In this document: positions 20,906-24,007 of the stretch, in pieces | How positions within the stretch are numbered: the first letter of the stretch is position 1 | How the letters are laid out: the number at the start of each line of letters is the position of its first letter | Source of the DNA: a virus | DNA length: 24,007 nucleotides | Virus record (IMG/VR): IMGVR_UViG_3300031696_000059 | Location: 1 to 24,007 of that record | Direction: 5' to 3' (one strand) | Notes under the pieces: model-generated | Told to the model about the DNA's origin: nothing | Database searches by the model: none | What the model saw: only the letters and a program-made list of their open reading frames with translations | Position numbers and translations under genes: made by a program

Positions 20906-21163
20906 TCACTCAACATTAACTTTAATACTTTTTTTGCTATCTTTTTTTTCTTCTTTAGTTTTGTTTTCTTTTTTATTTTTTTTAAAAGTTTCATAAACAT
21001 TTCCTTTAATATCTTTCTTGGTTGTTATTATGGTCATCATGTCTACACCATTGTATGCTTTGGCATAGACACTTTGTGATGCTACAACTCCTGCTCCGCT
21101 TGATAAGAACAGTAGTTCACTACAACTATTTAATAATAAAAGAAATATTATATACTTAAACAT
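20906..21163 (-). CDS. Small lipoprotein (85 aa)
   Basis: The signal peptide MFKYIIFLLLLNSC has a lipobox L-N-S-Cys14, and Ser at +2 predicts outer-membrane sorting by the Lol rule. The mature part begins with a Gly/Ala-rich stretch (SSGAGVVASQSVYAKAYNG) followed by VDMMTIITTKKDIKGNVYE and a highly charged Lys/Glu tail of about 25 residues. No family recognised. It starts nine bases after the preceding lipoprotein gene, with no clear Shine-Dalgarno, so it is probably read through from it. Early phage lipoproteins such as T5 Llp block receptors against superinfection; that role here is inference. Confidence 0.75.
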   Translation of the reverse strand: MFKYIIFLLLLNSCSELLFLSSGAGVVASQSVYAKAYNGVDMMTIITTKKDIKGNVYETFKKNKKENKTKEEKKDSKKSIKVNVE

Positions 21164-21172
21164 TTTATATTA

Positions 21173-21349
21173 TTAGCATTGGTCTTTAGATGCAGGTAGT
21201 CCATCTTCTTTATCATATAACCACACATAAGAGTATGATACATGAGTATCATCTTCTATACATTTTTTTCCTAAACTTAATCTAGGGTTTTGAATACTGC
21301 TACATCCTATTAAAGTCATAGCAAATAAAATTATTAGTATTGGTTTCAT
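21173..21349 (-). CDS. Small lipoprotein with a C-terminal Cys pair (58 aa)
   Basis: ATG 21349 follows AAAGGAAAAAA as a ribosome site. MKPILIILFAMTLIGCSSIQ is a textbook lipoprotein signal peptide with lipobox L-I-G-Cys16; Ser at +2 predicts the outer membrane. The mature protein is only 43 residues and carries Cys30 and a C-terminal Cys58, likely a disulphide, around SYSYVWLYDKEDG. No family recognised. It has its own promoter and structured leader and is followed nine bases later by a second lipoprotein gene. Surface exclusion or envelope change early in infection is a reasonable hypothesis. Confidence 0.8.
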   Translation of the reverse strand: MKPILIILFAMTLIGCSSIQNPRLSLGKKCIEDDTHVSYSYVWLYDKEDGLPASKDQC

Positions 21350-21371
21350 TTTTTTCCTTTTGTTTATACTT

Positions 21372-21413
21372 CAGTTCTTTAGCCAAAGATTTAACTTTGT
21401 AACAGGGTTACTG
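21372..21413 (-). promoter_or_regulatory. Structured leader of the lipoprotein genes
   Basis: Minus strand, in order: GTAAC-CCT-GTTAC (a 5-bp hairpin, 21413-21401), CAAAG-TTAAAT-CTTTG (21400-21385) and GGCTAAAGAACTG. The second hairpin plus GGCTAAAGAAC resembles the element in the leader of the 85-residue gene at 19964-20060. It lies between the promoter at 21432-21460 and ATG 21349. No U run follows, so it is not a terminator. Confidence 0.45.
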
Positions 21414-21431
21414 TATCGCCTTTGAATTTAT

Positions 21432-21460
21432 ATCTTAACATATTTTTTAATAGAAGTCAA
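21432..21460 (-). promoter_or_regulatory. Promoter of the lipoprotein genes
   Basis: Minus strand: TTGACT (21460-21455), a 17-base spacer, TAAGAT (21437-21432) preceded by TGt (extended -10). It lies in the gap after the 100-residue gene and gives a leader of about 75 nt. The sequence around the -10 shares AACATATTTTT (plus strand) with the regulator gene's promoter. Confidence 0.55.
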
Positions 21461-21463
21461 GTA

Positions 21464-21766
21464 TTAATTTATTATCTTTGCCTTACATAAACCACTTTCT
21501 ATCATGTGCTTGGCTGTTTCTCCATACCAATCTTGTAGTTGCCAAACTGCTCCTATGTCTATAAGGTATTGCCATGCCCCTATCTCTTCTCTTGCTGTGG
21601 CTGATACAATAAATCCCTCACATATTCCAACAGCTGTATGAGTTTTCTTTAATATATTTTTAGGTAGTTTCATTTTTTTATATCTCTTATAGTATTCTAC
21701 CTCCAACTTACTATCAAAAACTCTACGATTATATATAGCTTTTTTTATTCTTATTTTTTTAAACAT
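21464..21766 (-). CDS. Early protein with a DUF7417-like C-terminal motif (100 aa)
   Basis: Residues 64-93 read AWQYLIDIGAVWQLQDWYG followed by ETAKHMIESG, matching a short motif I recall from small phage proteins (aWQxLIDtGxxWxLQGxYGRxAxxLIxxG, DUF7417). Those proteins are usually near 60-70 residues; here a 45-residue basic N-terminal part (MFKKIRIKKAIYNRR; YYKRYKKMKLPKNILKK) is added. The role of the family is unknown. The gene follows the 63-residue gene with one base between them and is the last gene before the lipoprotein promoter. Confidence 0.72.
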   Translation of the reverse strand: MFKKIRIKKAIYNRRVFDSKLEVEYYKRYKKMKLPKNILKKTHTAVGICEGFIVSATAREEIGAWQYLIDIGAVWQLQDWYGETAKHMIESGLCKAKIIN

Positions 21767-21767
21767 C

Positions 21768-21959
21768 TTATAGTTTCTCTATCATCTTTTTTTTTATTTG
21801 AAAACCACCCTCGGAATCCCATAGTCCATATGTTTCTCCTTCTACCCAATCGTCAATGTTAGCATCATGTGATTTTTGATGTGCCTCATTCTTATTCTTA
21901 GCTTCTATGTCTAAGTAATAAGGTACTGTTTCATATCCCCACACTCTATACTTATTCAT
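21768..21959 (-). CDS. Small early protein, possibly DpnD/PcfM-like (63 aa)
   Basis: The pattern MNKYRVWGYETVPYYLDIEA-KNKNEAHQKSHD (strand, strand, helix) resembles the small DpnD/PcfM-like domain (V-x-E-x-x-x-x-x-V-x-A-x-s-x-x-E-A). It is followed by an acidic and aromatic end (WVEGETYGLWDSEGGF). The resemblance is modest. It overlaps the upstream 103-residue gene by eight bases and is followed after one base by the next, so it is part of the early operon. Confidence 0.7.
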   Translation of the reverse strand: MNKYRVWGYETVPYYLDIEAKNKNEAHQKSHDANIDDWVEGETYGLWDSEGGFQIKKKMIEKL

Positions 21960-22263
21960 CCTTTGTATCGCCTTCCACTTCTATTTGTGTATCATCCCCA
22001 TATTCAACTCCATTAAATAAAACTTTACATTTAGGATAGTCTTCATGTTCTACAATGGAAGTTTCACCTTCAGTAAATGAACCCCAATCCACTCCTATCT
22101 CTCGTACTTCTTCTTCAGTTAATTGTTTAGGTGAAGTTATAGTCCACTCTCTTACATCAACTGATTGCTCTGTATATTTATATTCATACTCACTCTTAGG
22201 CATAGGCACTCCTGCGTTTCGATACTCTTCCTCTTGTGTCATTGGTATTCTTTTTTTGTCCAT
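21952..22263 (-). CDS. Acidic early hypothetical protein (103 aa)
   Basis: An AGGAG Shine-Dalgarno precedes the ATG. Strongly acidic: PMTQEEEYRNAGVPMPKSEY, QLTEEEVREIGVDWGSFTEGE, and an end VEGDTKDE. No family recognised. Acidic small early proteins of phages often act as DNA mimics or inhibitors of host enzymes, but no motif shows that here. It overlaps the next gene by eight bases. Confidence 0.75.
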   Translation of the reverse strand: MDKKRIPMTQEEEYRNAGVPMPKSEYEYKYTEQSVDVREWTITSPKQLTEEEVREIGVDWGSFTEGETSIVEHEDYPKCKVLFNGVEYGDDTQIEVEGDTKDE

Positions 22264-22285
22264 CTTTCTACTCCTATTTGTTTGA

Positions 22286-22534
22286 TTAAACTAATCCTAA
22301 TTCTTTTAGTATAGTAGCTTTATCTTTTGTTATCTCTTGCACACTATGAACTTCTATTGAATTCTCCATTGCATTATCCCAATAAGTTTCATTATCTACA
22401 ATAAGTTTCTTACTCAAACACCAAAAAGATTTGCAATACCCATAGTCCGATAGCTTTTTATCAAACAAAGCTACATCACTATGTTCATAGTCTCCTATTC
22501 TCATATCAAATGTTACCAATATATTCTTTTGCAT
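22286..22534 (-). CDS. Early hypothetical protein (82 aa)
   Basis: An AGGAG Shine-Dalgarno is present. The sequence begins MQKNILVTFDMRIGDYEHSD, continues KLSDYGYCKSFWCLSKKLI and ends QEITKDKATILKELGLV. The alternation of strands and helices with a Cys pair suggests a small alpha/beta fold, loosely like toxin-antitoxin VapD/Cas2-type ferredoxin folds, but I cannot support a family. It is separated from its neighbours by 12 and 22 bases. Confidence 0.72.
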   Translation of the reverse strand: MQKNILVTFDMRIGDYEHSDVALFDKKLSDYGYCKSFWCLSKKLIVDNETYWDNAMENSIEVHSVQEITKDKATILKELGLV

Positions 22535-22546
22535 TTATTATTTCTC

Positions 22547-22912
22547 CTATATTTTAGTTCCAAATACTGAGTACTCTTCCTCAGGTTCATCATCCATGTA
22601 ACTAAACTTTATTCCTTTTGGTTCTTCCTTTTTCTTGGGAGGGAAATGTTCATCAAACTCTTTAAACCAATCCTCTTTTTGATATTCAATAGTATCATTC
22701 CACACTTGGGAATATCCTTCTTCATCTAATCCCCACGATATTTTAATCTCACAATCATCCTCATTAAAAGCTAACTCATCTACCCTTGCCCAACCATCTT
22801 TGTATAGAGCATCCGACCTAAAACTTTCTGCTGTATATTCTGCCCATAAAGTTAAGTTGTCTTCTGTCCATTCTCTTTTTAATTTATCTACATCAAAATA
22901 AAAACTTGCCAT
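22547..22912 (-). CDS. Acidic early hypothetical protein (121 aa)
   Basis: A GAGGAG Shine-Dalgarno is present. Rich in Trp, Asp and Glu: KREWTEDNLTLWAEYTAESF, ELAFNEDDCEIKISWGLDEE and an end with PPKKKEEPKG and DDEPEEEYSVFG. No family recognised. It lies two bases after the preceding gene. The composition fits the set of early acidic proteins. Confidence 0.75.
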   Translation of the reverse strand: MASFYFDVDKLKREWTEDNLTLWAEYTAESFRSDALYKDGWARVDELAFNEDDCEIKISWGLDEEGYSQVWNDTIEYQKEDWFKEFDEHFPPKKKEEPKGIKFSYMDDEPEEEYSVFGTKI

Positions 22913-22914
22913 TA

Positions 22915-23178
22915 TTACTCCTCCTCTGTTTGCTGTTCGCCTTCCATGTCTCTATACTTAGACATAAGATGGTCATTGTTATCATCTACATTACATTCTA
23001 TTTCTTCTGCTATCTCAGGTATATCAAATTTTTTAATGTCATACCCTTCACTCTTACATCTGCTAAGAAATTCTTCTGATACAGTAGCACCACTTGCCAT
23101 ATACTCTCCATCTCCTAACTCTCCACTCTTATATTCTCTATAACAATCATCAGCTATTGTCATAATTTCTATAGGCAT
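22915..23178 (-). CDS. Acidic early hypothetical protein (87 aa)
   Basis: AAGG lies just before the ATG, which overlaps the previous stop by one base (TAATG). It starts MPIEIMTIADDCYREYKSGE and ends in an acidic stretch (DMEGEQQTEEE). No motif recognised. It is co-translated with the 60-residue gene upstream and the 121-residue gene downstream. Confidence 0.72.
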   Translation of the reverse strand: MPIEIMTIADDCYREYKSGELGDGEYMASGATVSEEFLSRCKSEGYDIKKFDIPEIAEEIECNVDDNNDHLMSKYRDMEGEQQTEEE

Positions 23179-23360
23179 TATACCTTCCTCTTAGTGTTAG
23201 CGGTTAATACATATAGATAACCTTTTTCATTAACTATTATTTCTTCTTTTAAATATTTAACTATATCTAATGCATCATCACAATCATAAGCTAGTATTTT
23301 AATAGTCTGTGTAGCTGTCTTGAACAGATACTCTGATTGTTTTTGTTTTTTATATGCCAT
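23178..23360 (-). CDS. Small early hypothetical protein (60 aa)
   Basis: AAAGGAGG, one of the strongest ribosome sites in the window, precedes the ATG. The sequence is MAYKKQKQSEYLFKTATQTI, then KILAYDCDDALDIVKYLKEE, with a strand-helix-strand look, ending LYVLTANTKRKV. No family recognised. It overlaps the 72-residue gene by 11 bases. Confidence 0.72.
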   Translation of the reverse strand: MAYKKQKQSEYLFKTATQTIKILAYDCDDALDIVKYLKEEIIVNEKGYLYVLTANTKRKV

Positions 23361-23568
23361 CTAGTTCCTCCTTTATTTTTTTATATGAACTCTCTATTAC
23401 ATCTTTATCTATTAGATAAGGGTTGTCATTCTTAAAAAAGTACTCTAAATTTAAAGATACCTTTATGTAATCTAGGTCAGGCTCATCCGTCTGAGTGACC
23501 TTAGGGTCTGTTAGTATTTCACGGATGGCTTCTTCGACTTCGTATATGGCTTCTTTAACTTTGCCCAT
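23350..23568 (-). CDS. Small early hypothetical protein (72 aa)
   Basis: The ATG follows AAGGAGG at seven bases. Helical, with GKVKEAIYEVEEAIREIL, then DPKVTQTDEPDLDYIKVSLN and a second helix (DVIESSYKKIKEELDGI). No family recognised. Its first 58 bases overlap the end of a 51-codon frame on the same strand. Confidence 0.72.
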   Translation of the reverse strand: MGKVKEAIYEVEEAIREILTDPKVTQTDEPDLDYIKVSLNLEYFFKNDNPYLIDKDVIESSYKKIKEELDGI

Positions 23569-23666
23569 TCTTCTACCTCCTTGTCTGTTATATTTAATTT
23601 TTCTTTTAAGCCTTTAACTTTCCAACTTTTCTCTGCTATAAGTTCTCTCATTGTTTTCTTTTCCAT
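23511..23666 (-). CDS. Possible small basic protein overlapping the 72-aa gene (51 aa)
   Basis: ATG 23666 overlaps the TAA of the first early gene (TAATG). The product is basic: MEKKTMRELIAEKSWKVKGL, KEKLNITDKEVEEWAKLKKP, then YTKSKKPSVKY. The middle could be a small helix-turn-helix. The last 58 bases overlap the 72-residue gene in another frame, and the Shine-Dalgarno of that gene lies inside this one. Coupling to the upstream gene supports it; the overlap and short length weaken it. Confidence 0.5.
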   Translation of the reverse strand: MEKKTMRELIAEKSWKVKGLKEKLNITDKEVEEWAKLKKPYTKSKKPSVKY

Positions 23667-23866
23667 TATACTAACCCCCAAAAATCAAACTCACTCTCTA
23701 AGATTTCAAACTTCTCATCAAGTGTCTTATCAAAATAATCTTCCTCATAAAAATTAGATACCTCTTCTTCTAATATAGATTTATCTAGCTTACCTTTTAT
23801 AATATCACACAACAATTTAATTTCATTATCTGAAAAGTGTTGCTTGATTTCTGTTAGTGTTTTCAT
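23666..23866 (-). CDS. First early gene of the right arm: acidic hypothetical protein (66 aa)
   Basis: AGGAG lies before the ATG. The protein is helical and acidic (MKTLTEIKQHFSDNEIKLLC; SILEEEVSNFYEEDYFDKTL) and ends EFDFWGLV. No family recognised. It is the first gene after the promoter/operator region at the right edge of the window and is coupled to the next frame by TAATG. Position at the head of the early arm suggests action right after DNA entry. Confidence 0.75.
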   Translation of the reverse strand: MKTLTEIKQHFSDNEIKLLCDIIKGKLDKSILEEEVSNFYEEDYFDKTLDEKFEILESEFDFWGLV

Positions 23867-23885
23867 ATTGCTCCTGTTTATTTAA

Positions 23886-23905
23886 TCACTATCATATGAT
23901 TGTGA
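23886..23905. promoter_or_regulatory. 20-bp near-perfect palindrome in the early leader (candidate operator)
   Basis: TCAC-t-ATCATATGAT-t-GTGA is symmetric apart from one opposed T/T pair, with a perfect 10-bp core ATCATATGAT (23891-23900). It lies between the predicted promoter and the first early gene, 20 bases before the start codon. A DNA-binding dimer site or an mRNA hairpin are both possible. Confidence 0.5.
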
Positions 23906-23913
23906 CTATTGTG

Positions 23914-23925
23914 TGGCGAAAGCCA
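23914..23925 (-). promoter_or_regulatory. Short leader hairpin
   Basis: TGGC-TTTC-GCCA on the minus strand, a 4-bp stem with a tetraloop, between the early promoter and the first gene. There is no U run. It may protect the 5' end of the early transcript. Confidence 0.3.
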
Positions 23926-23930
23926 TGTTA

Positions 23931-23958
23931 ATTTTACATAGCTACTATGTGATAACAA
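23931..23958 (-). promoter_or_regulatory. Candidate right-arm early promoter with an operator-like inverted repeat in its spacer
   Basis: Minus strand: TTGTTA (23958-23953), a 16-base spacer, TAAAAT (23936-23931); nine of twelve consensus bases. The spacer contains a perfect inverted repeat ACATAG-3-CTATGT (23936-23950), a layout typical of repressor control. AACATAA just upstream (23957-23963) echoes the repeats at the LexA-like gene. Other AT-rich alternatives nearby make the exact hexamers uncertain. Confidence 0.45.
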
Positions 23959-24007
23959 CATAACTAAAGTTCTATTTATGTTTTTATAATGTTCACTTTT
24001 CTTATAA

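Noticed and set aside
1-24007. CRISPR array, integrase with attachment site, insertion sequence or anti-phage defence system
   Set aside because: I looked for regularly spaced identical repeats, recombinase or transposase motifs and toxin-antitoxin pairs and saw none that could be supported.

Overview
The window is a strongly AT-rich stretch of a lytic, podovirus-like (T7-like) phage genome. Third codon positions are almost all A or T. The gene repertoire and AT bias fit a marine phage of an AT-rich alphaproteobacterium, such as a pelagiphage of SAR11. That host assignment is inference. No integrase, rRNA, tRNA, CRISPR array or insertion sequence is visible, and no phage RNA polymerase gene lies in the window. 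Instead there are several promoters of host sigma-70 type.

The genome is arranged as two converging arms. The plus-strand arm (1-12486) is late. It runs from two small proteins to a 704-residue virion protein with 22-residue helical repeats, a HlyC-family acyltransferase-like protein, and four genes that look like the internal core/DNA-ejection set (404, 194, 547 and 1485 residues). The last of these ends in a glucosaminidase domain. A perfect consensus promoter directly after the 1485-residue gene opens a distal module: a holin-like membrane protein, a 22-codon mini-ORF, a compact SET-domain protein, a membrane-anchored coiled-coil protein and two small Cys-pair exported proteins. A second perfect consensus promoter lies at the start of the HlyC-like gene.

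The minus-strand arm (24007-12483) is early and middle. From right to left it has a promoter/operator region at the right edge (23886-23958), a run of small, mostly acidic early proteins with strong ribosome-binding sites, two adjacent small lipoproteins, a LexA-type DNA-binding regulator, a PD-(D/E)XK nuclease-like protein, a T7 gp2.5-like single-stranded DNA-binding protein, a primase-helicase, a T7-like family A DNA polymerase with 3'-5' exonuclease, a Cas4/RecB-like exonuclease with a Cys cluster, and five small proteins including a DUF3310 protein. The two arms meet tail to tail with a 4-bp overlap and no terminator between them.

The least expected content is regulatory. Between the SSB and primase genes lies a compact promoter, 10-bp hairpin, linker, 11-bp hairpin and U8 unit. 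It would yield a roughly 80-nt RNA ending just before the primase gene, with no new promoter after it. Two right-arm leaders share a hairpin followed by the motif GGYUAAAGAAC. The LexA-like gene starts inside three AACAT repeats spaced exactly 16 bp and may be leaderless. The late arm also encodes two candidate lysine-modifying proteins (HlyC-like and SET).
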